Assembly (NCBI GenBank): GCA_937136025.1
Contig: CAKZOC010000213.1
Span: forward strand, 1 to 50,871
DNA from: an uncultured Bacteroidota bacterium
GTDB lineage: Bacteria > Bacteroidota > Bacteroidia > Flavobacteriales > Flavobacteriaceae
Direction: 5' to 3'
DNA length: 50,871 nucleotides
Below, piece after piece: positions 24,020 through 31,964 of the stretch. Position 1 is the first letter of the stretch; the number at the start of each line of letters is the position of its first letter. Below the pieces are notes generated by a model that had not been told where the DNA came from, did not search any database, and was given only the letters and a program-made list of their open reading frames with translations. The position numbers and the translations under genes are program-made.

Positions 24020-24523
24020 ATGAAATATTTTAACATTTTTCTTGTGATTCTTGCGCTCCTTTCGGGTTGTAAGGAGGCTAAAACTGAAGCGCCTGTACCT
24101 GCAGAAGTGGCAGAAGAACCTTCTTTTGTGCTTGCCGGAGCCCCGGTGTCTGAGGGTGAGGTCTACAGGCAGTCCGAACTGGACCAGGTGTTTGCAGACC
24201 TGCAACCCGGAGATTCCCTGAATACCCGTTTTGAGGCAGAAGTAGCTGAGGTCTGCCAGAGCAAAGGCTGCTGGATGCGGGTAAACCTGCCGAATGACGA
24301 AACCGTCATGGTGCGGTTTAAGGATTACGGTTTTTTTGTGCCCAAGGACATCAGCGGTAAAAAAGTCATTGTTGAGGGAAAAGCCTTTATCTCAGAGGTT
24401 CCTGAAGAGGAACGCAGACATATGGCAGAAGACGCCGGTGCGGCAGATTCTGTAATTGCCCAGATCCGGGGGTCTGAATTTCAAAACGGATTCGAGGCCA
24501 CAGGCGTTCGGATCTTTAAATAG
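24020..24523 (+). CDS. DUF4920 domain-containing lipoprotein
   Basis: 167 residues, lipoprotein signal ending L-L-S-G-Cys17. The DUF4920 core is recognisable: C-Q-S-K-G-C-W-M near residue 92, V-R-F-K-D-Y-G-F-F-V-P-K-D near 110 and an E-G-x-A near 130. The paired cysteines suggest metal or redox binding, but this is not established for the family. It is 1 bp upstream of mnmD, so the two are probably co-transcribed. Common in Flavobacteriia. Confidence 0.88.
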   Translation: MKYFNIFLVILALLSGCKEAKTEAPVPAEVAEEPSFVLAGAPVSEGEVYRQSELDQVFADLQPGDSLNTRFEAEVAEVCQSKGCWMRVNLPNDETVMVRFKDYGFFVPKDISGKKVIVEGKAFISEVPEEERRHMAEDAGAADSVIAQIRGSEFQNGFEATGVRIFK

Positions 24524-24524
24524 G

Positions 24525-25211
24525 ATGGAGCGAAAGATCGTTCGCACGGCGGATGGTTCAAAGACCATTCAACTCCCCGAGTGGAACGAGCAATACCATT
24601 CACTGCACGGGGCGGTTCAGGAAGCCTATCACGTGTTTATCGAATCCGGACTCCGACAGTTTTCAGACCGCGAACTTTCCATCCTGGAGGTAGGTTTTGG
24701 AACGGGCCTCAATGCCCTGATTACGCTGGCGGAAGCCCCTTCCCTGCATTTGAAGCTTCACTATACAGCCCTTGAAACGGCCCCGGTAACCGAGGCTGAG
24801 TGGCGGGAACTGGACTATGGCTCCACAGTGGATATTTCCGGGGCAGCGCTTTGGTACGAACAGCTCCATGGGTGCCCCTGGGAGCAGCCCTTTACCCTTC
24901 GGGATGGGTTTATATTGACCAAACGCAAGACAGATCTCCGGCAGTTTGTCGCTTCAAGCCCGGCATATGACCTTATTTACTTTGATGCGTTTGGCGCCCG
25001 GGTGCAACCCGATCTCTGGACCGAGGACATCTTCAGCAGGATGTTCTCAGCCCTGCGACCCGGGGGTATTTTAGTGACCTATTCCGCCAAAGGCAGCGTC
25101 AGGCGCGCCATGGAGGCGGTAGGTTTTCGCACGGAGCGGCTGCCTGGCCCTCCGGGGAAGCGCGAAATGCTCCGGGCTTCAAAACCGAAAAAGGCCAGTG
25201 CTTCGGCTTAA
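24525..25211 (+). CDS. mnmD: tRNA 5-methylaminomethyl-2-thiouridine methyltransferase MnmD
   Basis: SAM-dependent methyltransferase acting on the wobble uridine (U34), the DUF752 domain that in E. coli is fused to an oxidase as MnmC; here it stands alone, as in most Bacteroidota. 228 residues. SAM-binding motif V-G-F-G-T-G-L-N-A near residue 56, an F-D-A-F-G-A-R-x-Q-P-D-L-W segment near 155 that is characteristic of DUF752, and the H-S-L-H-G-A start near residue 25. An in-frame start at 24456 would run into the DUF4920 gene; ATG 24525 is 1 bp past its stop. Confidence 0.93.
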   Translation: MERKIVRTADGSKTIQLPEWNEQYHSLHGAVQEAYHVFIESGLRQFSDRELSILEVGFGTGLNALITLAEAPSLHLKLHYTALETAPVTEAEWRELDYGSTVDISGAALWYEQLHGCPWEQPFTLRDGFILTKRKTDLRQFVASSPAYDLIYFDAFGARVQPDLWTEDIFSRMFSALRPGGILVTYSAKGSVRRAMEAVGFRTERLPGPPGKREMLRASKPKKASASA

Positions 25212-25258
25212 AGTGTTAAATCCCTTACAAATCAACGGGTCCTGGGGTTACAAAGCGG

Positions 25259-25266
25259 TATTTTTG
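25259..25266 (+). promoter_or_regulatory. Promoter -7 box of the TIGR01777 epimerase gene
   Basis: TATTTTTG, full TAnnTTTG match; start near 25273, so the leader before the TTG start is about 8 nt. Confidence 0.55.
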
Positions 25267-25280
25267 CAAAAACAAATGCT

Positions 25281-26192
25281 TTGAAAGTACTGATAACAGG
25301 AGCCACTGGACTCGTGGGGAAGGAACTTGTCGCCCAGCTAAGAGCAAAGGGCTATGGGGTTCACTATCTGACAACGTCGAAAAACAAGATTCAGCATTCC
25401 GAAGATTATCGGGGATTTTTCTGGGACCCTTCCAACAATGAGATGGATACGGCTTGTTTTGAGGGTGTTCAGGGGATTGTAAACCTGGCCGGTGCCACCA
25501 TCGCCAGGCGATGGACCTCTTCGTATAAAAAGGAGATTCAACAGAGTCGCACAAGTAGCCTGGCGACATTAAAAAGAGGGTTGAATGCTGTGGGTGACCA
25601 TCAGGTAGCGTACCTGCTCTCGGCTTCTGCCACCGGGATCTACCCGGACTCTTTGACAGAATTCTATACAGAGCAAACACAAACCACACCCACAGGCTTT
25701 CTGGCGGAAACGGTGGAATTGTGGGAAGCAGCGGCCCGGGAATTTACCTCCATGGGCATTCCAACGGGTATTTTGCGAATCGGACTGGTCCTCTCTGCGA
25801 ATGGGGGAGCCCTGCCGGAGATCGCGAAGCCTGTTCGACTGGGGGTTGGGGCTCCTCTGGGCAGCGGACGGCAATGGCAGTCCTGGATTCACATAGAGGA
25901 TTTGGCCCGAATGATGGTCTTTGCGCTGGAAGAGCGCCTTGAAGGGGTATATAATGCGGTGGGCCCCAACCCGGTGACCAACCAGAAACTCACCCAGGAA
26001 ATCGCGCGTATCTTACAAAAGCCTTTATGGCTGCCGAAAATCCCTTCCTGGGCACTCTCCGCTATTTTGGGAGAAATGTCTCAACTCCTTACTACGGGCC
26101 AACGCGTCAGTTCGGAAAAAATAGCCATGGAAGGATTTGCGTTTACCTATACGAACGTCCATCAGGCACTTGAGGAGATTCTGACTTCCTGA
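25281..26192 (+). CDS. TIGR01777 family NAD(P)-dependent epimerase/SDR protein
   Basis: 303 residues, Rossmann fold. The nucleotide-binding motif V-L-I-T-G-A-T-G-L-V-G starts at residue 3; N-L-A-G-A near 72 and a A-T-G-I-Y near 118 in place of the usual Y-x-x-x-K region are typical of the TIGR01777 subfamily, as is W-I-H-I-E-D near 207 followed by N-x-V-x-P-x-x-V-T-N. The C-terminal DUF1731-like part is present. Start is TTG at 25281, the only start that keeps the motif in place; an upstream ATG is out of frame. Substrate unknown. Confidence 0.9.
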   Translation: MKVLITGATGLVGKELVAQLRAKGYGVHYLTTSKNKIQHSEDYRGFFWDPSNNEMDTACFEGVQGIVNLAGATIARRWTSSYKKEIQQSRTSSLATLKRGLNAVGDHQVAYLLSASATGIYPDSLTEFYTEQTQTTPTGFLAETVELWEAAAREFTSMGIPTGILRIGLVLSANGGALPEIAKPVRLGVGAPLGSGRQWQSWIHIEDLARMMVFALEERLEGVYNAVGPNPVTNQKLTQEIARILQKPLWLPKIPSWALSAILGEMSQLLTTGQRVSSEKIAMEGFAFTYTNVHQALEEILTS

Positions 26193-26246
26193 AAAGACCA
26201 GTGGATAGGACGGGAGATCCTTCCCGTTTCCGATTTTTTGTGACAT

Positions 26247-26279
26247 TTTGACATTTTTTTAGAAATGGCAGTACTTTTG
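26247..26279 (+). promoter_or_regulatory. grpE-dnaJ promoter, complete Bacteroidota consensus
   Basis: TTTG (26247-26250), 21-bp spacer, TACTTTTG (26272-26279): same boxes and spacing as the purM promoter. Two copies of GACATTTT (26242 onward) lie around the -33 box. Start near 26286. No CIRCE element is seen. Confidence 0.75.
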
Positions 26280-26314
26280 CCATCGTGTAACACAGGTATA
26301 TAAATCAATCTCGT

Positions 26315-26890
26315 ATGAGTATCAATAAAGAACAGGAACAACGGGAAGAAGTCTTTCACGAGGAAGAATCGCTTCAGGAAGAAGCGGGACAAACCGGGGG
26401 AGAAGCGGATTCAACACAAGAAGAAATGACCGAAGAGCGCAGTGAGGAAGCCGTATTGAAGGAGGAACTCGGAAAGGAGAAAGATAAGTTTCTAAGGCTG
26501 TTTGCTGAATTTGAAAACTATAAGAAGCGCACCACGCGGGAGCGCATGGAGCTGTACAAGACGGCGGGCCAGGAAGTGATTTCTGCCTTGCTGCCTGTGC
26601 TGGACGATTTTGACAGGGCGGTCCGGGAAATTGACAGATCAGAAGATTCAGAACTCTTTAAGGGCGTAACACTTATTCAGAATAAGTTCAGGGACACCCT
26701 TATGGGCAAGGGGCTTGAGGAGATCGAAGTACAGACAGGTGACACCTTTGATGCAGAGATTCACGAAGCTGTGACACAGATTCCTGCGCCGGATAAGAAA
26801 TTACAGGGCAAGGTGGTGGATGTTATCGAAAAAGGATACAAACTTGGGGATCGGATCATCCGTCATCCTAAGGTTGTCGTAGGAAAATAG
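26315..26890 (+). CDS. grpE: Nucleotide exchange factor GrpE
   Basis: Co-chaperone that releases ADP from DnaK. 191 residues: an acidic N-terminus (about 1-50, rich in Glu), a long coiled-coil helix (about 50-110, with A-E-F-E-N-Y-K-K-R-T) and the beta-wing domain with H-E-A-V and the C-terminal G-Y-x-L-G-D-R-I-I-R-H-P-K-V-V-V. Start ATG 26315. Followed 4 bp later by dnaJ in the usual operon; dnaK is not in the window. Confidence 0.97.
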   Translation: MSINKEQEQREEVFHEEESLQEEAGQTGGEADSTQEEMTEERSEEAVLKEELGKEKDKFLRLFAEFENYKKRTTRERMELYKTAGQEVISALLPVLDDFDRAVREIDRSEDSELFKGVTLIQNKFRDTLMGKGLEEIEVQTGDTFDAEIHEAVTQIPAPDKKLQGKVVDVIEKGYKLGDRIIRHPKVVVGK

Positions 26891-26894
26891 GTTT

Positions 26895-28013
26895 ATGAAG
26901 CAGGATTTTTACGAAGTACTGGGTGTTGCCAAAGGCGCATCGGCAGGTGAAATCAAGAAAGCGTACCGGAAAAAGGCCATAGAGTTTCACCCGGATCGGA
27001 ATCCTGGTGATTCGGCCGCAGAAGAGAATTTTAAAATTGCGGCAGAAGCCTATGAGGTATTGAGCGACCCGGAGAAACGGGAGCGGTATGACCGTTTTGG
27101 CCATGCAGCTTTTGAAGGTAATGGAGGCTTTGGTTCCGGAAGCATGAACATGGAGGACATCTTCAGTCAGTTCGGGGATATCTTCGGGGGTGCCTTTGGA
27201 GGTGCGTTTGGAGGTGGTTTCGGCGGATTCGGAGGCGGACAGGCCCGGGTCAAGGGAAGCAACCTCAGGATCCGTGTCAATCTGAGTTTAGAGGAAGTCG
27301 CCCATGGGGTCGAAAAAAAGGTAAAGGTGAAACGAAAGGTGCAGGCGCCCGGAGTCACCTATAAAACATGTACAGCTTGTGGTGGAAGTGGTCAGGTAAC
27401 CCGGGTGACCAATACCATTCTGGGGCGTATGCAGACGGCCACAGCCTGTTCCACCTGTGGAGGTGCGGGCCAGGTTCTGGATAAGAAACCGGCCGAGGCA
27501 GATGCCCATGGCCTCAAGGTTCAGGAAGAGACCGTATCTATAAAAATCCCTGCCGGGGTTGAATCGGGCATGCAGCTCAAGGTTTCCGGTAAAGGGAATG
27601 ATGCTCCCGGTAATGGAATTCCAGGGGACCTGCTCGTGGCTATAGAAACCAAGGAACACCCAACGTTAAAGCGGGAAGGGGATAACCTGCACTACGATTT
27701 ATATATCAGTATTCCCGATGCCGTATTGGGTACTTCCAAAGAAATCGATACGGTAAGCGGGAAAGTTCGGATTAAGCTGGAGCCCGGTTTGCAGTCCGGA
27801 AAAATTCTAAGATTGAGAAACAAGGGTATACAAAGTATCAACGGCTACGGAACTGGAGACTTGCTGGTTCACGTCAATGTCTGGACCCCTAAAGAACTCA
27901 GTAAAGAGCAACGGGAGTTTTTTGAGCGTATGCAGACCGACGAAAAATTTGATCCGAAGCCCGAGAAATCCGACAAATCTTTTTTTGAAAAAGTTAAGGA
28001 TATGTTCTCCTGA
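26895..28013 (+). CDS. dnaJ: Chaperone DnaJ (Hsp40) with a half zinc finger
   Basis: Full-length class I-like Hsp40 of 372 residues. J domain at 1-70 with the H-P-D motif, then a Gly/Phe-rich region, a cysteine-rich region, and the two C-terminal beta-domains ending D-K-S-F-F-E-K-V-K-D-M-F. The cysteine-rich region holds only two C-x-x-C-x-G-x-G motifs (C-T-A-C-G-G-S-G near 156 and C-S-T-C-G-G-A-G near 192) where E. coli DnaJ has four, so it can bind one zinc. I recall the same arrangement in other Flavobacteriia. 4 bp after grpE. Followed by a candidate small RNA. Confidence 0.95.
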   Translation: MKQDFYEVLGVAKGASAGEIKKAYRKKAIEFHPDRNPGDSAAEENFKIAAEAYEVLSDPEKRERYDRFGHAAFEGNGGFGSGSMNMEDIFSQFGDIFGGAFGGAFGGGFGGFGGGQARVKGSNLRIRVNLSLEEVAHGVEKKVKVKRKVQAPGVTYKTCTACGGSGQVTRVTNTILGRMQTATACSTCGGAGQVLDKKPAEADAHGLKVQEETVSIKIPAGVESGMQLKVSGKGNDAPGNGIPGDLLVAIETKEHPTLKREGDNLHYDLYISIPDAVLGTSKEIDTVSGKVRIKLEPGLQSGKILRLRNKGIQSINGYGTGDLLVHVNVWTPKELSKEQREFFERMQTDEKFDPKPEKSDKSFFEKVKDMFS

Positions 28014-28044
28014 GGATAATTTCGTCCTATTAAAATAAAAAATG

Positions 28045-28052
28045 TATATTTG
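28045..28052 (+). promoter_or_regulatory. Promoter -7 box of candidate small RNA downstream of dnaJ
   Basis: TATATTTG, full match; TTCG at 28021-28024 lies 20 bp upstream as a degenerate -33 box. Start predicted near 28059, right at the 5' hairpin. Confidence 0.5.
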
Positions 28053-28057
28053 ACTTG

Positions 28058-28141
28058 ATATTGGGACTCCAATATTAATTTTCTTTTTCATAGCAATTTT
28101 TTTCCCATCCTTGAATTCGTTTGAGGGTGGGTTTTTCTTTT
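28058..28141 (+). ncRNA. Candidate small RNA (about 80 nt) between dnaJ and natA
   Basis: Begins with a perfect hairpin ATATTGG-GACT-CCAATAT (28058-28075), then a T-rich unpaired stretch, then a strong intrinsic terminator CCCATCCT/AGGGTGGG (28104-28131) followed by TTTTTCTTTT. With the -7 box at 28045-28052 the region has promoter, body and terminator and no reading frame of note. Alternatively the two hairpins just terminate the dnaJ transcript. No known RNA family was recognised. Confidence 0.45.
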
Positions 28142-28250
28142 CAGGCCACAGTGTTTTTTTGCCAGCGTTAAAATACCGTAGGATGCTCCCGAGGATCCTG
28201 TCATAGTTGTCCTTGAATACCTATCTTTAAACCGACTAATGCAACGACAT

Positions 28251-29186
28251 ATGGAACCCATTCTTTCCATCAGGGAAGTCAGTAAATCATATGGAAATTT
28301 CAAGGCCCTCGATAAGGTTTCTCTGGAGGTTCCCGCCCATTCCATATACGGATTACTGGGCCCGAATGGGGCGGGGAAGACGACCCTTATCCGGATTATA
28401 AATCAGATTACTTTTCCGGACCAGGGGGAGATATTGCTGGGGGGAGTACCGCTCAAACCGGAGCATGTGGCACATATCGGATACTTGCCGGAAGAGCGCG
28501 GACTTTACAAGAACATGAAGGTCGGAGAACAGGCATTGTATTTGGCTCAACTCAAAGGGCTCTCCCGGGCCGATGCCCGAAAGGAGCTGAACTACTGGTT
28601 TGAAAAGCTGGACATAGGGGATTGGTGGAACCGCAAAGTGCAGGAGCTCTCCAAAGGGATGGCTCAGAAAATTCAGTTTATAACCACAGTACTTCACCGG
28701 CCCCGGCTGCTCATCTTCGATGAGCCCTTTAGTGGTTTCGACCCCATCAATGCGGCCCTTATCAAGGATCAGATTCTGGAGTTGCGGCGGGAAGGTGCCT
28801 CGATTATCTTTTCGACGCATCGCATGGAATCCGTGGAAGAGCTTTGCGAATATATTGCCCTGATCCACCGCTCCCATAAGATTCTTGAGGGCAGACTCGC
28901 CAATATTAAGAAGGCTTACCGCAAGAATCAATACCGGGTGCGCTGGACGCCGCGGGACGGAGATGAGGGTCTCAATGGGATGCAGGTAATGGCCCCTGTC
29001 GTGCGTTCTGCCTTTGATCCGGATGAGAAAATATGGGATTTCGTCGTGCGCCTGGAAGATGAAAAACAGAGTGAATTTATGGAGTACCTCACAGGGCGCG
29101 GAGTCCTGACGGCCTTCCAGGAAGTCATCCCTTCGGTCAATGACATCTTTATTCAAACGGTACAAAATCAGGAAACAGATGCGTAA
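28251..29186 (+). CDS. ABC transporter ATP-binding protein (NatA-like)
   Basis: ATPase subunit of an ABC-2 type exporter, 311 residues. Walker A G-P-N-G-A-G-K-T-T near residue 36, Q-loop, signature L-S-K-G-M-A-Q-K near 135, Walker B L-L-I-F-D-E-P-F-S-G near 155 and the H-loop S-T-H-R near 190; a C-terminal tail of about 90 residues follows, as in NatA/drug-ABC ATPases. An upstream start at 28239 adds only four residues; ATG 28251 gives the usual M-x-P-I-L-x-I start. Its stop overlaps the permease start by 8 bases (29179-29186), so the two are coupled. Substrate unknown (Na+, drug or lipid-type export in the family). Confidence 0.9.
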   Translation: MEPILSIREVSKSYGNFKALDKVSLEVPAHSIYGLLGPNGAGKTTLIRIINQITFPDQGEILLGGVPLKPEHVAHIGYLPEERGLYKNMKVGEQALYLAQLKGLSRADARKELNYWFEKLDIGDWWNRKVQELSKGMAQKIQFITTVLHRPRLLIFDEPFSGFDPINAALIKDQILELRREGASIIFSTHRMESVEELCEYIALIHRSHKILEGRLANIKKAYRKNQYRVRWTPRDGDEGLNGMQVMAPVVRSAFDPDEKIWDFVVRLEDEKQSEFMEYLTGRGVLTAFQEVIPSVNDIFIQTVQNQETDA

Positions 29187-30519
29187 ACTCGGATTGATTA
29201 TTCGTCGGGAGTACCTCGCCAAAGTCCGCAATAAATCGTTTGTGATCATGACGTTTCTCAGTCCCATTTTACTGGTGGGTATGGTTGTCCTGATCGCCTA
29301 TCTCACCAAGATTAATGATAATGAAAAGCGGATTGTCTCCGTGCTCAATGAGAGCTCGTTTTTTCAAGGGGATTTTCTGCCCCAGCCGGGGGTGTCTTTC
29401 GTGAGACTGCAGGATCTGTCCCTGGAGGAGGCTAAAGACAGCACGTTGTCCATGGGATACTACGGTTTGCTCTATCTCGAGGATGGCGAGCGACTGGATT
29501 GGGTAGCCGAGCGCGCGTATCTCTACACCCGGGAGGCCCCGAGTACCTCAGTGCTGGAGCGGATAGAACGGATACTGGAAAGCGGGTTGCGGTTATACCG
29601 CCTGGAGGAATTGGGGATGAGCCCACAAACCTACGCCGATCTCGGAGCGGGGTATGAGATCAATACAGCCACTTTTGCCGGGGAACGCAGCGTGAAGGGA
29701 ATCAATGAGTTTAAAGCGCTTGTAGGCGGGGGATTCGGATATCTTATCATGATGTTCATTATCATATACGGCGGCTTTGTCATGCGTTCCGTAATCGAGG
29801 AAAAGACGAGTCGTATAATCGAAATCATTATTTCTTCGGTAAAACCTTTTCAATTAATGCTGGGTAAAATTATCGGCACCTCCCTGGCGGGGATCACCCA
29901 ATTTTTAATCTGGATTATTTCGGCTTCCCTCCTGATGGTCCTCGTGTTGATTTTTTTAGACCTGGATCCTGCCATTCTGCTCGAGCGACCCGGGACAGCC
30001 CCCGGCCTGGAAGGGTTCAACCCGGCAGACCAGCTGCAAACCGATGCCACTACCGCCCTGATCGTAGAGGAATTTCTCAACATTCCTATGGGATTAATGA
30101 TTGGTTTTTTCCTGGTTTATTTTGTGTTGGGATATCTTATCTACAGTTCCATCTATGCCGCTATTGGGGCCGCTGTGGATAATGAGACCGATACCCAACA
30201 GTTTATTTTTCCGATTATACTCCCCCTGATGCTGGCCATATATGTGGGCTTCTTTTCTGTTTTTTCAAACCCGCATGGGCCTATTGCCGTGGGATTTTCT
30301 ATTTTTCCACTGACCTCACCTATCGTCATGATGATGCGCTTGCCGGGTGGAGTTGGAGAAGGGGGCGTACCTGTATGGCAACTCGTGCTTTCAATTGTTT
30401 TACTCATACTCACTTTTTTGGCGATCGTTTATCTGGCCTCCAGGATTTACAGGGTAGGCATCCTGATGTACGGTAAAAAGCCCACGTATCGGGAATTACT
30501 CAAATGGTTAAAGTATTAA
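29179..30519 (+). CDS. ABC-2 family transporter permease (NatB-like)
   Basis: Membrane partner of the preceding ATPase, 446 residues. One N-terminal membrane segment (about 22-44), a large extracytoplasmic domain of about 150 residues, then five hydrophobic segments from about residue 185 onward (including G-F-G-Y-L-I-M-M-F-I-I-I-Y-G-G-F and the E-E-K-T-S-R-I-I-E-I-I-I-S-S cytoplasmic motif that is typical of NatB/ABC-2 permeases). Start ATG 29179 lies inside the stop region of the ATPase gene (ATGCGTAA), which indicates translational coupling; a longer in-frame start at 29140 would overlap further and is not needed. Confidence 0.9.
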   Translation: MRKLGLIIRREYLAKVRNKSFVIMTFLSPILLVGMVVLIAYLTKINDNEKRIVSVLNESSFFQGDFLPQPGVSFVRLQDLSLEEAKDSTLSMGYYGLLYLEDGERLDWVAERAYLYTREAPSTSVLERIERILESGLRLYRLEELGMSPQTYADLGAGYEINTATFAGERSVKGINEFKALVGGGFGYLIMMFIIIYGGFVMRSVIEEKTSRIIEIIISSVKPFQLMLGKIIGTSLAGITQFLIWIISASLLMVLVLIFLDLDPAILLERPGTAPGLEGFNPADQLQTDATTALIVEEFLNIPMGLMIGFFLVYFVLGYLIYSSIYAAIGAAVDNETDTQQFIFPIILPLMLAIYVGFFSVFSNPHGPIAVGFSIFPLTSPIVMMMRLPGGVGEGGVPVWQLVLSIVLLILTFLAIVYLASRIYRVGILMYGKKPTYRELLKWLKY

Positions 30520-30523
30520 GTTC

Positions 30524-31444
30524 ATGGTTCAGGATACTACAAACGATGTAAAGGATTTTATCGAAAACGATCTCTGGCAGAGCATTGAAGGTTTTCTGAA
30601 TGCGGGCATTCATCTGGGCGATTCCAACAACGGTATCCACCTGACTTTTGGCCTTTTGATCCTCGTCACCGTCGCCCTGATAGCGACGAAGTTTTTGATG
30701 AACTGGACACGGATGTTCTTTACCCGGAAGATGGATACAGAGGATCAACTGAAGTTTGTAACCATATTCAAGTACGTAAAGTACCTGATCTACGTCGTGG
30801 TCATCTTGCTCACGATGAGTTCCGCTGGTATTGACATCACCCTCCTCATTACGGCTTCGGCGGCACTCTTTGTCGGTATCGGACTTGCGCTGCAGGAGTT
30901 GTTTCAGGATATCATCGGAGGGATTCTGATGGTGGTCGAGAAGTCCCTTCGCGTGGGGGACATCGTTGAAGTGGATGACCGGATTGGGAAAATACTCGAA
31001 ATCAGGCTGCGATCCACACTGGCGCTGACCCGGGATGAAAAAATCATGGTGATACCCAACCACAAGTTTATGCGGGAAACCGTGTTTAATTATACGCAGA
31101 ACCACCGGATAACACGAGAGGCTGTACGCGTGGGTGTAGCCTATGGCAGTGATGTGGAGCTTGTTACCCGTTTGCTTATCGAGGCTGTGAAGCAGGAGGA
31201 AGCCGTCCTGAAGCACCGGGAATCCTTTGTGATGTTTGATGATTTCGGGGATTCTGCGCTTCTTTTTTCCGTTCATTTTTTTGTCGATGATGCGTTTCGG
31301 GAACTGCGACTGAAAAGCCGAATCCGCTATCGTATCGATGCACTCTTCCGCGAACACGGGGTGCGGATTCCATTCCCTCAGCGGGATGTGCATTTTTTTC
31401 AACAACCCCTTCCGGACGGGGCGGGGACCCATTCCGATTCCTAG
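30524..31444 (+). CDS. Mechanosensitive ion channel (MscS family)
   Basis: 306 residues. Three membrane segments: about 42-60, 85-105 and the pore helix TM3 near 108-135 (rich in Ala/Gly/Leu: T-L-L-I-T-A-S-A-A-L-F-V-G-I-G-L-A-L), followed by the F-Q-D-I-I-G-G-I segment and the cytoplasmic beta domain (V-G-D-I-V-E-V-D, V-I-P-N-H-K-F) of MscS. It gates under membrane tension and releases solutes at hypo-osmotic shock. Begins 4 bp after natB, same strand. Ends with a short disordered tail. Confidence 0.93.
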   Translation: MVQDTTNDVKDFIENDLWQSIEGFLNAGIHLGDSNNGIHLTFGLLILVTVALIATKFLMNWTRMFFTRKMDTEDQLKFVTIFKYVKYLIYVVVILLTMSSAGIDITLLITASAALFVGIGLALQELFQDIIGGILMVVEKSLRVGDIVEVDDRIGKILEIRLRSTLALTRDEKIMVIPNHKFMRETVFNYTQNHRITREAVRVGVAYGSDVELVTRLLIEAVKQEEAVLKHRESFVMFDDFGDSALLFSVHFFVDDAFRELRLKSRIRYRIDALFREHGVRIPFPQRDVHFFQQPLPDGAGTHSDS

Positions 31445-31457
31445 GAGAAAAACCGAA

Positions 31458-31958
31458 ATGAATTCCATGCGATTCCATCCACCCAGAATTATAGAATCAG
31501 AGGAGCGCCTGTTGCTGGGATTGCGAACGCGAATGAGCATACAGGAGAACACTACCCAGGCCTTATGGCGCAGGTTTATGCCCGTTTCAAAGAATATTGG
31601 AGATAGGCTCGGGGGCGAATGGTACTCCGTGGAGGTTTATCCGGATTTTTATTTCAACACCTATGATCCCGGGAAAACCTTTGAAAAATGGGCGGCTGTA
31701 GCCGTGGAAAAACACGCTTCTCCCAGGCCTGAGGGCCTGGAGGAACTCCTTATTGAAAAGGGGCTGTATGCCGTATTTAGCTATCAGGGCCCGGCAAGCC
31801 AGGTACATCAGTTATACCAGTATATTTTTGTGGATTGGATCCCCGGGTCCGGGTTTACCCTCGACCCAAGACCCCATTTTGCCGTTATGGGAGCGGGCTA
31901 TAAAGGAGAAGATCCGGATTCACAAGAGGAACTGTGGATACCCGTCCGGAAAAATTAA
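31458..31958 (+). CDS. GyrI-like / AraC effector-binding domain protein
   Basis: 166 residues, stand-alone effector-binding domain without a DNA-binding part. The start P-R-I-I-E-S-x-E-x-x-L-x-G-L, W-x-x-F-M-P near 45, the E-G-L-x-x-x-x-I-x-x-G-x-Y-A-V-F near 100, the Y-x-Y-I-F-x-x-W-I-P near 125 and the C-terminal W-I-P-V-R fit the GyrI/SOUL-like small-molecule binding family. An earlier in-frame start (31338) would overlap mscS by 107 bp; ATG 31458 is 14 bp past the mscS stop. Precedes modA by 6 bp, so a small-molecule sensing role near molybdate uptake is possible but unproven. Confidence 0.8.
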   Translation: MNSMRFHPPRIIESEERLLLGLRTRMSIQENTTQALWRRFMPVSKNIGDRLGGEWYSVEVYPDFYFNTYDPGKTFEKWAAVAVEKHASPRPEGLEELLIEKGLYAVFSYQGPASQVHQLYQYIFVDWIPGSGFTLDPRPHFAVMGAGYKGEDPDSQEELWIPVRKN

Positions 31959-31964
31959 GGCAGG

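Noticed and set aside
30500-31552. 350-residue minus-strand frame across mscS
   Set aside because: Complementary to the well-supported MscS gene.
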